Source of the DNA: Chloranthus sessilifolius | Taxonomy: Eukaryota > Streptophyta > Magnoliopsida > Chloranthales > Chloranthaceae | Assembly (NCBI GenBank): GCA_021018995.1 | Contig: CM037585.1 | Span: forward strand, 66,900,646-66,964,645 | Direction: 5' to 3' | DNA length: 64,000 bases | Shown: positions 20,850 to 32,320 of the stretch, piece after piece | How the letters are laid out: every line of letters starts with the position of its first letter | How positions within the stretch are numbered: position 1 is the first letter of the stretch | Translations under genes and position numbers: made by a program | Notes under the pieces: generated by a model | What the model was told of the DNA's origin: nothing | Seen by the model: the letters and a program-made list of their open reading frames with translations, nothing else | The model's database searches: none

Positions 20850-22454
20850 TCAACGACCCAACTCGTGCTTTAGGGCATGGATCTCTGCACGTAAAGCATC
20901 CCCCCAAACATCCCGCTTTGTCATCCAGAGGCCATGAAGACTCCCATACTACTTCCAGGAAGCATCATTAGCACCAAGAGCATCACTCAACAACCCTTCC
21001 AGACGAAGGACCTCACACTCAGCTACATCGGCTCTAGCTTCTGCCACCTCTGCTCTAACCATCTATTTCTCTAATTTCTCATGCAAGATTCGCTTCACGT
21101 CCATTAGTAGCTCAATATGGCTCTGAAGCATCAACTCCTTCCTTGTCCAAGGCCCCGCCGTATCACTGCTCTCTGCCTGATCCAAGTGACCAACAGTAGA
21201 CTTCTCAGATAGTAGCCAAGCTTCGTATTTTGGGGAGGACATAACCGAATTTGCCTGCTCTAAATTACATATGAGCATCGCCTAACGCATCTCCCAGAGA
21301 GCAACTATCCTATCCATGTCCCCAAAGGACCCCCGAGAAAAGATCAAATCACATAGAGGAGGTTTCACCGCACAGGGCACCTGCTGAGAACAACCAAACT
21401 GGCGTAACACTCAAAATGGGAAGTAATAAGTGCTACTGGTCAAACCAAGGAGAGTGATGCCCTCGTAATCTCTTGAGCGGACCACCGAGAAGGTCCGATC
21501 TAACCAAGGAAGCCTCCACACCAACACGACTTCGGCCATCCAAAGCTTTAAACCCTGCATGTCTCCCAGTGGAAGCATATGGCATCTGCCCAGAAAGCAG
21601 CGGGTCACCGCACCACGAGCAATATAAAAATAAGGCACAGGCCCCAAAATGGCAAGGTGCTCCCCTAGCCAAACCTGAAATAGAAGCAGGCATCCCCTAA
21701 GGCACACCACCTTGCCCAAGGCAAAAGCGTCGAGGCAACGATAAATCTCTGCTAGGATTAGATGCATCACAGAGCAGCCTCCCTCCAATTCGGTCAAGAC
21801 ATTGCAGAGTGTAAGCGAGAAACTTTCTCCCCCAATGAAGAAAAGAACCTCAGAGATGAGACCAAGAGCAAAAGCCTTCACGTTATAAACATTTCTAATT
21901 GGCAATTTTTACAGGCTCTCATCACCAAAAAGTTCTCTCAAGAATTTCATCGAACACTTGGTGGGCCCTCCCATGAGACTTTTTCCATAATCAGATTTCT
22001 TCAATCCCAAAGTCCTTTGGATGGCTTTGGCGTAACTCAGCTTCGGCATTACCCTCGTAAGACCTCTGTGTAGCTTCAAACCCGACAGGCTAGAGAGTTC
22101 TTCAAGTTTGGGAGACAACTCATGGTTCCCAAAATGAAAGACATGGGTATCCACTTCCCAAAAGGAGACCGCCGCATGAAGAAGGTCCCATAGTGGAGGA
22201 ATGCCAAGAAAAGATGAGAGGCGGGCCAACCCAAGCTCATTCAAACCCACGAGCTCTCTCTCATTCAAACTCTCTGACCACTTTTTTAGGAAACTGGACC
22301 CCATGCACAAAGAGGGAAGTATAGCAGTCTCGGGCCCCCCATGAGAGGTGGGGTTCGAAAGTGGGTCCATTGATATACAAAGATGTTCCCAAGGATACAA
22401 ATTCAATGTAGGATGATGGACCCACCCTTGAGAAAGCATGGAGAAAAGCAGCAT
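20850..22454 (-). pseudogene. Antisense accessory gene 1 of F (DUF7745-like, with C-terminal coiled coil)
   Basis: Read on the minus strand from ATG at 22454. About 535 codons are in one frame apart from a few stops, the first a TAA near 21907. Segments match the plant domain I know as DUF7745: LWDLLHAAVSFWEVDTHVFH then FGNHELSPKLEELSSLSGL; LILAEIYRCLDAFALG; VVLVWRLPWLDRTF; ITLLGL. The last 150 residues are charged and helical (for example LMDVKRILHEKLEK and ADVAECEVLRLEGLLSDALG), a likely coiled coil. It runs opposite to pol. A TTTTAAG box and four copies of a palindromic repeat lie directly upstream (22505-22710), so it has its own promoter. Function unknown; not an enzyme by any motif I can see. 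Confidence 0.6.
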
Positions 22455-22504
22455 AAAAAAGTACCAACCCTAAGTTAAGAGAGAAGGAAAAGAGTGCATT
22501 CTCT

Positions 22505-22710
22505 GACTTAAAAGGCCCAACTTTCCTCAGGAAGGACTTGGCATGTGTATTACATGCGCCAGAGCATTTTTTCCCAGGTTTGGACTAGCACATGTATTGC
22601 ACGCGCCAGAGCATTTTTTTCTCAGGTTTGGCTTGATGCATGCATTACACACACCAAGCATTTCTTTTCCCAGGATATGCCTGGCTTGTGTAATACACAA
22701 GCCAGACCGC
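22505..22710 (-). promoter_or_regulatory. Palindromic repeat cluster in front of antisense gene 1
   Basis: Four copies, about 48 bp apart, of a palindrome with arms TGGCTTGTGTA and TACACAAGCCA. The best copy (22681-22705) is symmetric except for its centre; the others (near 22538, 22588 and 22637) are degenerate. CCTTTTAAG at about 22506-22515 could be the TATA element for the minus-strand gene starting at 22454. An equivalent cluster lies at 26540-26706. Confidence 0.6.
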
Positions 22711-23189
22711 TAATGCCCCCACAAGAAAGATAAGGTTTGGGGAGGGGCCTATTCTTGCTGGCCCCCTAGCCAGCCCACCTGCATTTCCAGCCCTTTGCTT
22801 AAAAAAAAAAAGAGAAAGAAAAAAGAGCGTGCTAGAAAATATATAGGGATAGAAATTTTGGTCATATTTAACTTATATACATTTCTCCATGTAGGAAAGG
22901 CCCGCACAGATAAGAAAATGGTGGCCAAGTGTTATCCGAGGGTATAGCCCCAAGGCTTTTTCTTGCTATCAATTGAATCCGCCTTGCAAAGAGAACCGAT
23001 ATACCACAACAAAGATGGAGCAGACAACAATGAGGGAAAGCAATAAACATTCATCCAAAGGAGTAAAACCAAAAAAATAATAATAATATAGCATCACATG
23101 GTCCCTTACATATTTCCAAAATAAAAAAAAATGTATATGTCCCAAAAGTCTCAAAATTTATAAATCCAAAAGCAGAGTGTAATCCTTAT

Positions 23190-26100
23190 TGGCACCCTTG
23201 AACTTCCTTAAGCCTACACGAAGAGCTCTGATATGTCCTACCATCTCCCACTTGGGCCCACGCCTGAGAAAGTCGGCTAAGCAGGGAGCACGACTCCTTT
23301 TCACGAGCACGCTGCAGGTTGTGCCCAAAGTCAACAATCACAATCCATCAAAAGATAAAAATAGCAAGGCAATGATTGAAACCAGTCAATATGATACTCA
23401 CCACTTCCATGCCCCGAAGGCCAAAAATATTACGGTAATACTCCGCCTGGTTCACCGCCGACTCATAGTCCTACACAACAAGGAAAGAGGCATTAGCTAC
23501 AGGAGCCACATGCACCAACACATGCATTTTCCTGAGAAATAAGCATGCAGAAAGAAAAAAAAACTTGCTTACCCTAGGAACCAATTCAGGAGGGGGGATC
23601 TGGATTGCTTTAGCAGATATGCGGGCCTGCTTCTCTACGGTTGTACATAAACCCGAAAGAAAGGCGTCATCAAGGCGTCTAAAAGTCTCTTGGACCTTAG
23701 CAGTCGAACTTTCAGAGGTACCCGTACCAGAGGGGTCTGAGGGACCAGCTCCCATAGCTCAATAGTACTCGTCGCCGCCTCGTCATCATCATCAGAGTCA
23801 CCTCCCTGGTTGAACTATGAAAAAGAGCAGAGTTTCAGTCAGCAGAAGAAAAAATTGAATCAGAACCACTGAAAATTTGCCTAAGGAAAAGGGAACCACC
23901 TGAGATCGCAGACCGCCAAAGCCTAAGAAATTAGCACCAGGGATGAAATGCGGCAGAATGGACTGGTAGGGCAAGGACTCATCCATAGTTGGTACCCCTC
24001 GGGCATGAGGAGATCATTGACAGGGACCCTATGATGAAGAAACCAAGATGAGAGCTCCTCAATAGTACCCGTAGGAGCCATAACATCCGCAGAAGGAGCC
24101 TGCGGCACGATATAGTGATCTCGATACTGATGTACCACTCTCTCTCCCAGGTAATACACCTGGCCCATGCCCTGTAGAAGAAGACGATGCGGCAGTCAAC
24201 AAAGAAACCAGACGGACCCACGGTGACTCGATCCCAGAAGGGAGAACCAATGTAAGGGTCATAGATGACAAAAAGTCTCCCATCAGTTAAACCGGTAGCA
24301 TAAAAAGAAAAAATGAGAAAGAAAAGATAGAAATAGCCATACCTGCTCCGGGATTAGTAGATCAAACTGGAACCGCAGGCCCATCTCTAAATGCTTCATA
24401 CCAACATCCCTACAGTGGTGTGTGTTTCAGTTACTCATGAGTGGATAGGTGGATACATCAGAGTGAAGGAGGGGGTGGCCACGCTGGAAGTGCAGATATC
24501 CCCAAACCTAAAAAGAGTGGTATACATAAAAAATGTGTCACAGGCAGTGAATGACTAGATAATAAACCAAGGAAAGCAAAGGAGCCATGGGTTACCTCTA
24601 CGGTAAGCTAAATGCCGACAATAGACTTTGCATTCCCGACTAAAACCCGATCTAGGCTAGACATTAGCACGGTGTATCCGGCTCCGCCCTAGTCATATCG
24701 GTGCACATCACCCCAATTGTCCATAAGGCTAAGCAAAGAAAATGAGACCCGCCCACCACTGGAGTTCAAAAAAAGAGTCTTGCCCAGCAGGAAAAGGAGT
24801 GAGATACGAGCCAACATCGCCGCATGCTCAAGCTGAATGAAGATGTCCGCATCAGGCTGGCCCAAATCCACAAGTTCATTCTCATCAAACAGATCAGACA
24901 TCCATAACATTGTAACCTCAGAGCCATGAAAATTTATGGAGGTGGGATAATCCCTGATTAGTTGAACCACCTGATCCCGACCGGGCATGGGAAGGTTAGT
25001 CACCGGTATACCCCCCATCTGAATCCCCGTAATCATCGGCCAATCGACAGGGGTAAGAGTAATCTCCGCCATGGCCATGTTAAATGTCATAGTCTCGGGA
25101 TGAAAGTGATCAATCAAGGCCCTCAGATAGGCCGCGTCGGCCCGCATGGTGGGGCACGAGAGGAAATCCTCGAAATCGGCTTCGGTAAGAAGGAACTTCA
25201 CGACCGGTGGGAGGTAGAGATAGAAGCGCTGGAGGTTCAATGAGCCTCCTCAGAAGGTGATGGAAGGCAAGTCCTGCATCCAAATAAAGAGGTATCAGAT
25301 CCTGAAGATATTGCAAGCTTGTACAACGAACAACAACAAAGCTTTTTACCTTGCCGGTGATCCCAAAATTCGAGATATAAGCATATTGCTGATGAAGGAG
25401 ACCAGTACGGGTGGCCTCGCCTTGCATTTCAAATCAGGTACCGAAAGAGCATTGCACCACAAAAATTTGCTCCCCTGGGGAACCATAGACCTCTTCTAGC
25501 CCCTCCTCTTGCCCATGCTCTTCCTCACTCGACATTCTGAGACGGACACAAGCAATGATATCAAGGTATGTCAGTAACGAGACATAAGCAGGTAAGTATG
25601 CCCCTTTTATTTTTCCATCAATCTTAAACCATCATCATTGCAAAAAAATAATACATCAAAAAAGGAGAGAGTGGGTGAGGCCCAAAACCCCCACAGTTCA
25701 AAAAGAGAGTACAATAAAAGCGAAAATAAAAAGAAAACAAACAATATATATATATATATATACACATACAAAAATCTAAAAAAAAAGAAAAAAGCAAAAA
25801 AGCAAAACATGGATAAAAATACAAGAAAGAGAGTCTTTCTTTTCCAAGCAAACAAAAATAAAATAATATATATGCATACACAATAAACATACAAAAATCC
25901 AAAAAAAAAGAAAAAAGCAAAACATGGATAAAATACAAAAAAGAGTCTTTCTTTTCCCAAAAAACAAAAAGAAATATATATACATATGCATACACAATAA
26001 ACATACAAAAAAACAAAAGCAAAACATTGATAAAATACAAAAAAAGAACCTTTTTTCCAACAAAAAAAAATCATCACAATCATCTTGCATTGCAAGAAAA

Positions 26101-26457
26101 AAAACAACAAAACACCATCTAGATCCACACAAAAAAAAAAAAGAAGAAAGAGTAGGGCATCACCAAAAAATCATATTTTTGCTCAAAATCGGGACCAATG
26201 CACATGGAATAGATCAAGGAAGAGATGAATAATCATACTTGCAAGAGGAATCACTCATTCTTCATTCAAAAAATAAAAAATCTTAACCACATTGCAAATT
26301 ATTCAAGAAAAATCAAAAGAAAATGAGGTTAAACATCGATTACCTTAAAGAAAATTAATCCTTGATCCGGCGTGGAGCGTGTTTGATTGGCATGAGCAAA
26401 CTTTGGTGATGAAATGAGGTTCAAGCAATCCAAGGAAACCCTAGAGGGAGGTTCCAT
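23190..26457 (-). pseudogene. Antisense accessory gene 2 of F: multi-exon plant-mobile-domain (PMD) gene
   Basis: Minus-strand gene with several exons and canonical borders. Exon 1: ATG 26457, MEPPSRVSLDCLNLISS... to donor AAG/GTAATC at 26344. After a long A/T-rich intron, an exon from 25535 (MSSEEEHGQEEGLEEVYGSP) runs to donor AAG/GTAAAA near 25350. The next exon (about 25274-24594) carries the domain core: RADAAYLRALIDHF, ETMTFNMAMAEITLTPVDW, MITGIQMGGIPV, a pattern typical of the plant mobile domain. Later exons hold VWGYLHFQRGHPLL (about 24510), GQVYYLGERVVHQYRDHYIV (about 24178), KVQETFRRLDDAFLSGL (about 23690) and AVNQAEYYRNIFGLRGMEV (donor GTGAGT near 23398). Several stops show decay. 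The PMD family includes host silencing-related proteins such as MAIN and MAIL1; whether this copy acted similarly is unknown. Confidence 0.6.
25738..26050. repeat. A-rich tandem repeat inside the PMD gene intron
   Basis: About 2.5 copies of a 113-121-bp unit (starts near 25764, 25885 and 25999) containing ACATACAAAAATC, GCAAAACATGGATAAAA, GAGTCTTTCTTTTCC and TATGCATACACAATAA. A (TA)n run lies at 25743-25761. The Phe/Tyr-rich minus-strand frames here are a product of base composition. Confidence 0.75.
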
Positions 26458-26520
26458 TTTGGTTTGGATAGAGGGGGAGAGAAAGATTTTGAAAATAACC
26501 GTCTTTGGCTCGGGCTCGGC

Positions 26521-26706
26521 CGTTTTAAAAGGTCCCCCAGTTTTGGCTTGGCGTGTGTAATACACAAGCCAAGCATTATTTGGCCCCATTTTGGACTGGC
26601 ACATGTATTACACACGCCTGGCTATTCCTGGCCAGATTTTGTTTGGCGTGCGTAAGGCTATTCCTACCCCTTTTTTGCTTGACTTGTATATTACACACAC
26701 CGAGCC
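26521..26706 (-). promoter_or_regulatory. Palindromic repeat cluster in front of the antisense PMD gene
   Basis: Four copies of the same palindrome as at 22505-22710: the best is 26547-26573 (arms CTTGGCGTGTGTA and TACACAAGCCAAG), others near 26595, 26640 (half) and 26680. A TTTTAAAA box at 26523-26530 lies between the cluster and exon 1, about 70 bp before the ATG at 26457. Confidence 0.6.
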
Positions 26707-26837
26707 TGATCTTCCTCGAACCCGAGGAGGTGCACACGCCCCCAAACGACACACCAACTTCCATTTGACCTACCCGGGAGGTTGTGGTAAAATAAACGGT
26801 TCCAGATCAATGAGCTTGCTCAAAATCCTAACACACA

Positions 26838-27035
26838 TAAGATTCCACATAAAATCACACAAAATAATACAAAAGTCCACATAAAATAACAAAAAATTTC
26901 ACATAAAATCACAAAAAAGTTCACACAAAATAATACAAAAATCCACATAAAAAAAAAAAAAAATTTCACATAAAATCACAAAAACAATTCCCACAAAATA
27001 ATACAAAAATCCATGTAGAATAACAAAAAATTCTA
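26838..27035. repeat. Three tandem copies of an about 66-bp A-rich unit
   Basis: Units begin near 26838, 26898 and 26964, each containing TTCACATAAAATCACA, ACAAAATAATACAAAA and TCCACATAAAA. They lie just upstream of the presumed 3' end of F. Confidence 0.75.
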
Positions 27036-27480
27036 CATAATTATAAACGAAAGGCGGCATGTACTCCCAAAAAGCGTTGCAACATCAATTCGCTCTACTC
27101 AGGTAGTCATGCTAAATCATTTTCGAGATGGATGGGTTTGCCCAAAGACCTCGAACCCTGCTTCATGCAGGGGCACCCATGGCCAGTCACATGGGGTAAT
27201 CAATGCCTCACATGATTGGATACAAATCGTGGACCTTCGCATATCTGCTTCGCGCATATCTTTAAGCATGAGTTGATTACCCTCTCACTTACAGAGCTGT
27301 TTTATTCAGAATGAAACTTGAACATCGAACATCTTCAACCATCACGAGAAGTGGATGTTTTTCCCAGCATATTGGGCTTTCGCAACTCGCTCCACCTCGG
27401 TTATGCCCAGTAATGTCGCTAAGAACTTGGGGACCGATAACCTTGAGAAGCAGACATTTTTCCCGACATATAAAAAAGAT
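27036..27480 (+). other. Presumed 3' terminal region of F
   Basis: No ORF. Includes GAACTTGGGGACC (about 27424-27436), a purine-rich site resembling Tat-type polypurine tracts, and two similar stretches (GAGAAGTGGATGTTTTTCCC at 27340, GAGAAGCAGACATTTTTCCC at 27444). The element/host border is not resolved. Confidence 0.3.
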
Positions 27481-27491
27481 TTAGATCTATA

Positions 27492-27922
27492 AAAACCACA
27501 AGGTCCCACTCCCAAGCCCTCAAAATTAGCTTGGTGAGAAAGCTTTGGGAAATAACTACTTGAGCTATAGCAGCAAGCACTCCAGTGTGCATGCTATTAG
27601 TTGATACAACAGATGAAGGCATCACAGTTTGTGGTCGGATAGCACAAACTATATATGATCCAATGAGTAGCAACCATACTTTGCTAAACCCAATATATAT
27701 GTTGCCCATCTATTTGACAACATTAGAAGTGCTTGATCATTTGAATAAATTTGGGTAGGTTTTTAATTGGAAACAAAATAGGTAAATTTGGGTAGTAAAA
27801 TTTACCTTCATCTGGGTGCGCCTATTCTGAAACAAGTAGTTGACTTGCCTACTCTCCAAGCAAAGCCTCCTGCTCAGTTCCAACCTTTATTTCTCAACAG
27901 GATGAGGGCATTCTTTGAATAG
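27492..27922 (+). pseudogene. Possible host-gene remnant (two exon-like open stretches)
   Basis: A frame from 27492 to 27758 runs for 88 codons with a single TGA (near 27562) and has ordinary protein composition (for example STPVCMLLVDTTDEGITVCG and LLNPIYMLPIYLTTLEVLDH). A second open stretch, 27812-27922, reads LGAPILKQVVDLPTLQAKPP and AQFQPLFLNRMRAFFE before a stop. Between them is AT-rich, intron-like DNA, but I see no clean acceptor. Neither piece resembles retroelement proteins and I do not recognise the family. Both look like eroded coding exons rather than chance, but chance cannot be excluded. Confidence 0.35.
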
Positions 27923-29964
27923 GCTGAGATAACCAAAAACAAAGAAAAATCTCATTAGAAAAGAGAAAAGAAAAATCTCTTAACTCTTTCGGAGAGTGAA
28001 AGAGCTGAATTTGTGTATCTTTTAAAAGTTAAATTTAAACCTGCTCTTTTAAATGGGCTGCTCTTTTCCTCCAAAGAGCAATCCCAAACACAGCCTAAGT
28101 GTGTTACATGGGACCTTTTGTTTATATAGTAATTGCATCATATCCTAATTTCCTCTGTAGATGATAAATTGTGATGCTTTGGACCGCTTAAAACCAAAGT
28201 CTCAGTGAGATACTTTGGACAACTTGAAAACCAGAGTCTTAATTGGATTCGTCTTTGAGTGCAGGATATAGGCATGTTGCTTGATGGAAGACCAAAAACC
28301 AAATCCTTTTCGTTCTCTTTGTTGTTGTGTTGATTTTCATCATCTAAAGTAGAAAGAACTTGCCAGAATGTCGAGAGTAGACCATCAAGTAAAATTAAAT
28401 TTTGTGCTCGATTTGTAGCCTATTGGAATTTGGGTTTAATTTTTAATTACAAATTGATTTTTAATCATTGAATCCTTATACTATTTCACCAGCAGTTTTA
28501 ACCATGCTTAACCACAGTTACAACATATACCTACATATACTTATGCATATGTAGTTGATAATTCATATGCTATCTACCAAACCTGCAATTTATGTTGATA
28601 TCTTTAAGCATAGATTCAATATGTTGTTTTCTTATCAGAAGTTGATGTATAATTGTAGATGTATCAGACCACTTAAACAATAGACAAATCAGCAGCTTCT
28701 TGAGGTAATTCAAATATTACTACTTATGCCTTTTTGGCTTTCCACTATTATGAAGAAAAAACCACTTTTGCATGTATTGAAATTAGTTACAATCTAGCCT
28801 ATAAGATGGATTCAAAAAGAGAACATCAGCGTAAATCTCCAATGAGCTTGTGTCAGATGTTTACACGCATGGATCTGAATAACTGGTTGAACAGGGCAGG
28901 GATACCATGCATCATGGCATGAATAATTGTGGCCTGTGGAGAAATTGAAGGTATAATTTTCCCTACATGATATAATTTTAAATGGAAGGACGAGATGGTA
29001 TCGGTTAATTATATAGTCTTTAAGATTTGCATTCCATATGTTCTATTTTCGTTTTGCTAACTTCCAAGCTCACTTACCTATGAAGGAAATGAATGCTGAT
29101 ACTATTGTTCAATGGAAGAACGGAGATTGGGTGCAGGTGCGTGATGAGTGACTTGCTCTTTACAGAAAGGATTTGCTTAATATTTTCATTCGATTGTAAT
29201 ATTTTCATTCGATTGTAATATTTTCTATTAATGAAACGGGATGGGACCCCTTAACCTCGCTTACCAATACAAAAAAATAAATAACATCGAATAGAAGGTT
29301 AGATGTAAAGCTTGAATTTCGTTAACAAAATCGGATTTAGTGTGAGGTCATATTTAAACAAAAATCAAAAAAGAAATTAAAGAAAGGTATAGATTAAAAT
29401 TGCAAGAGAACACGGATAGAAAAGTACCACCTTAGCAAGCCCTCCCCTTCATTTTCTGCAAGTACCTTTGTATTAGCCTTAAAACTTTTCTTCGCTACAC
29501 TTATTTCGAAACCCTCCTTTTCAGCTTTCTCTCTTGCTAATAGCTGCAATAGATTTACGTAGACAATTGAAACTAGGGTAATATATTACTGCTCAAAGGA
29601 GAGGACATACTTCAACAATCTAATGAAGAGGGAGGTATGGTATCTAATTAATATTGTAGATGCTCAGACCAAATCGAATGAAGTTTCGACAGACATGATC
29701 GAATGGAGTCTATTGATGAAAACACAAGTCAAATGGAAAATGAAGATGAATCGCCTCACAAATCTAGGGTGAGCGCGAGATCGAAGATGAATCGCATTAT
29801 ATCGGATAGGTTTAGAGCAGTTAGGGTATTGAAGAGAGAGAGGGAGAGATGCGTGAGGATCACTAATGCGAGAAGATCTTTGATGCGTGAATCATGATGA
29901 TCTCTGACGCATGAATCATGACGATCACTGAAGCATGAATCATGATGATCTCTATGACAAGCAG
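27923..29964. other. Unassigned AT-rich DNA between F and G
   Basis: No recognisable gene. A direct repeat of about 21 bp (TTCATTCGATTGTAATATTT) occurs twice at 29186-29224. A stretch at 29226-29282 ending in an A-rich run could be a decayed LINE tail, but no RT is visible. The open frame at 28734-28922 has no recognisable motif. Tandem repeats at 29879-29951 are listed separately. Confidence 0.4.
29879..29951. repeat. Three tandem 24-bp repeats next to the end of G
   Basis: Unit close to TGAYGCRTGAATCATGATGATCTC, three copies with a few substitutions, ending 13 bp before the LTR of G. Confidence 0.8.
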
Positions 29965-32306
29965 TGACAGCCCAAATTTCGACACCCCGAAACTCATGCC
30001 ATCGATACGACCCTCGAGGCCGCACCCCGTATATCACACAGGACACTTGGTACATCCACACACAAGGCAGAACAAATCATAAAGCTAAAAACATAGATAG
30101 AGGCATCATACTAAAGGAATCTCTACTTCTATACTCACACTAATAAATAACTCAAAAGACGGTTCTAATCCCCTGCCAAATGCATGGGTAAAAGAACCGA
30201 ACCAAACCATCAGTGATAGCCAAAAGTCACCCTATGATGGTTCGCCAAAATGAATACAATATCTCATAATTACATGATGGCTGGACGTACCAAGCCTTAC
30301 AAAACAAATCTTAAAATAACGCAGTAGAGTCCACTAGAAGAAATCCTCTAGAGGGGACTCTATCTCCTCTCTAGCAATGTACTCAGAATCCTCTAGGTCT
30401 AGATCCCCAGTACCCGCTGCATCCTTAGAACCTATCACATATAGTCGAAGGGAGAGCTACATCATAGCTCAATAGGGAAAAACTAATATAGCATGTATAT
30501 TTCTAACATCACACATATCTTTCATGGCATAACACATCTCATTGCTTTCTTAATGAAAAACACAATTTAATACCATATAAATTTACTGAAATGGAGAACT
30601 AATGCATATTTTGAAAGTCACACTTAGCATAACTCATAAATCCTTTTCTTACTTCAAAAAACTTAAATCAATCACTTAAATAGTTCCCCGAGCAAGTAGA
30701 GCATCGAGCCCTGATGGAATACCTACCATCGCCATTCAATTGAACCCTTTGCACAAATTACACAAGTCCCTCCCCCAATGGGGTGACTTGCTGAACACAT
30801 TACCGCAGACTGGTATTCAAAGAGTGGATATCCCACCGCTTCGGAGCACAAATTGTACGGATATCCCGCCGTACCGGTCACGGATATCCCGTCGTGTCCG
30901 TCACGGATATCCCGTTGTGTCGGTTGGGTATTAACACGAAAACCTTAAATCAAAGTGCTAAATCTACATATAGTTATTCATCGTGAGTTTGTGATAATTA
31001 TAATAGGTTTTGACTTCAATGTTCTCACACATATTCACATCTTGATGATGTCACAAGGCACACATATCTCTGATTTCTTGCCGAGAACATACACATACTT
31101 ATTGTTCTTCACACACACACACACATTTTATCTTAGTGATTACACATATCATACTTGTACATTCAAAATATGATGAATCCATGCTATGGAAAAACATATC
31201 GTAAAACACACATTCATGTCATATCACTACACCCATGCCTGCTCTAATCAAATACACATGCTAAGATGTTTTCCCTACCTCACACGAAGTCGCACTATAA
31301 TCCTTTTAGCTCATAGATGCTTTTCTAATCCATTGTTCAAGCTCACACTTACCATACACGAATTTATAAACAAAATGTCAAAGATGAAGTAAAATAGGAA
31401 GGTACAAAGTTTCCCAAAAGTTCCCAAGTTAAAACCAAAATAAAGCTCTGAACTATAAAAACTCGACCAGTCAATTCCTCGATCGACCGGTCGGTTTTCA
31501 AAATCGACCGGTCGATTTCCATTCGACCGGTCGGTTTCTCAAAAACCAACTTTACATGCTCACTATTTTTCTAAATCGACCGGTCAATGCTACTTTTGAC
31601 TGGTTGGTTTTCCAAATTGGTCGACCGATTTTTACTCGACCGATCGGAATCACGTAAGGCCCTGATATTTTCAGGTCATGTCAAAATCGACCGGTCGGTT
31701 TAGGATTCGACCAGTTAGTTTTTGACAGATTTCACCTAGCTTGGGTTTGTTCTTCTTAAACCTATTTTCTTAAATCTTCTCTCACTCCTCTTTCAATTCT
31801 TTGCCCACTATCGTAACTAAGCTATCAACTTAATCCTTACTAAATTTACACAAATCTTACCTTCTTAAATCGATCGATTCCTCGATCTAAGCTTCACAAT
31901 CTGGCTTCGTAGCTTGAAGTCTTCACTAATTCCACACAATCAACTCTCAAATTTAATACGCCATCATAACTCTTCATACACACTCTCACATGACCTTATT
32001 AATTGTTCTTCCATCTTCTCTCTCTCTTAATAACCCTCTCACCAACAATTTCACAAGAGAAATAAATTCTCTTTTGGTTTCCTTTACTTATATAGCTATA
32101 GGTTTGGGTGTTAAGCTCATACACCTATTCTAGGTGTGTCGAAACTCATTCAATGATCCATATATAATCTTTATTCATTCTCAATATCACTTAACACATG
32201 TCCCAACACGACCTATCCCTTACATTCACAAAGTCGGGCTCTTGACCTAATGGGCACACACACCGAGGTGTACTATTCAAAGTCAAATTTTTTTTAGAAC
32301 ATTACA
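29965..32306 (-). repeat. 3' LTR of element G
   Basis: On the minus strand it starts TGTAATGTTCTAAAA at 32306 and ends GGGCTGTCA at 29965, about 2.34 kb. It is preceded by the typical chromovirus context CGCGGACAAAAATTC..AAGGTGGGAAGAA. Candidate TATA GCTATATAAG lies at 32086-32096 and a second TTTATAAATT near 31366. There is a cluster of TCGACCGGTCG motifs at 31460-31735. Four GGATATCC boxes near 30825-30915 form a further small repeat. Confidence 0.75.
31460..31735 (-). promoter_or_regulatory. Reiterated TCGACCGGTCG motif cluster in the LTR of G
   Basis: About nine copies or variants of ATCGACCGGTCGATTT (31462, 31481, 31503, 31522, 31574, 31596, 31619, 31637, 31686, 31707). The core ACCGGT is palindromic. 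The identical motif family is reiterated in front of the accessory ORF of G (34381-34640). Confidence 0.65.
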
Positions 32307-32320
32307 TTCTTCCCACCTTA
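32307..32320 (-). other. Polypurine tract of G
   Basis: TAAGGTGGGAAGAA on the minus strand, immediately before LTR start TGTAAT. Confidence 0.7.

Larger units (their letters stand above)
16241..27480 (+). mobile_element. Element F: Tat/Ogre-type LTR retrotransposon, 5'-truncated
   Basis: Assigned to the Tat branch of Ty3/gypsy by its RT sequence (FSGYNQIRMAEADREKT) and by a second RNase H domain between the first RNase H and integrase, a hallmark of that branch. gag, protease and the N-terminal RT are missing at the junction with C. Downstream of pol lie a GTGAAAACC repeat region and two antisense accessory genes, an arrangement known for some Tat elements. The right end is not sharp: a purine-rich GAACTTGGGGACC at about 27424 may be the PPT and sequence becomes unfamiliar after about 27480. 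No LTR can be delimited. Confidence 0.75.

Noticed and set aside
25607-26132. Long Phe/Tyr-rich minus-strand frames
   Set aside because: They lie over an A-rich tandem repeat in the presumed intron of the PMD gene; composition alone keeps the frames open.
28050-28110. CAATCCCAAACACAGCCTAAG, resembling the end of a MITE
   Set aside because: No matching inverted end or target duplication found within 600 bp on either side.
29050-29290. Possible LINE 3' end before an A-rich run
   Set aside because: No RT or endonuclease segment and no flanking duplication visible; the A-run is short and interrupted.
31112-31126. (AC)n run
   Set aside because: Ordinary short microsatellite.
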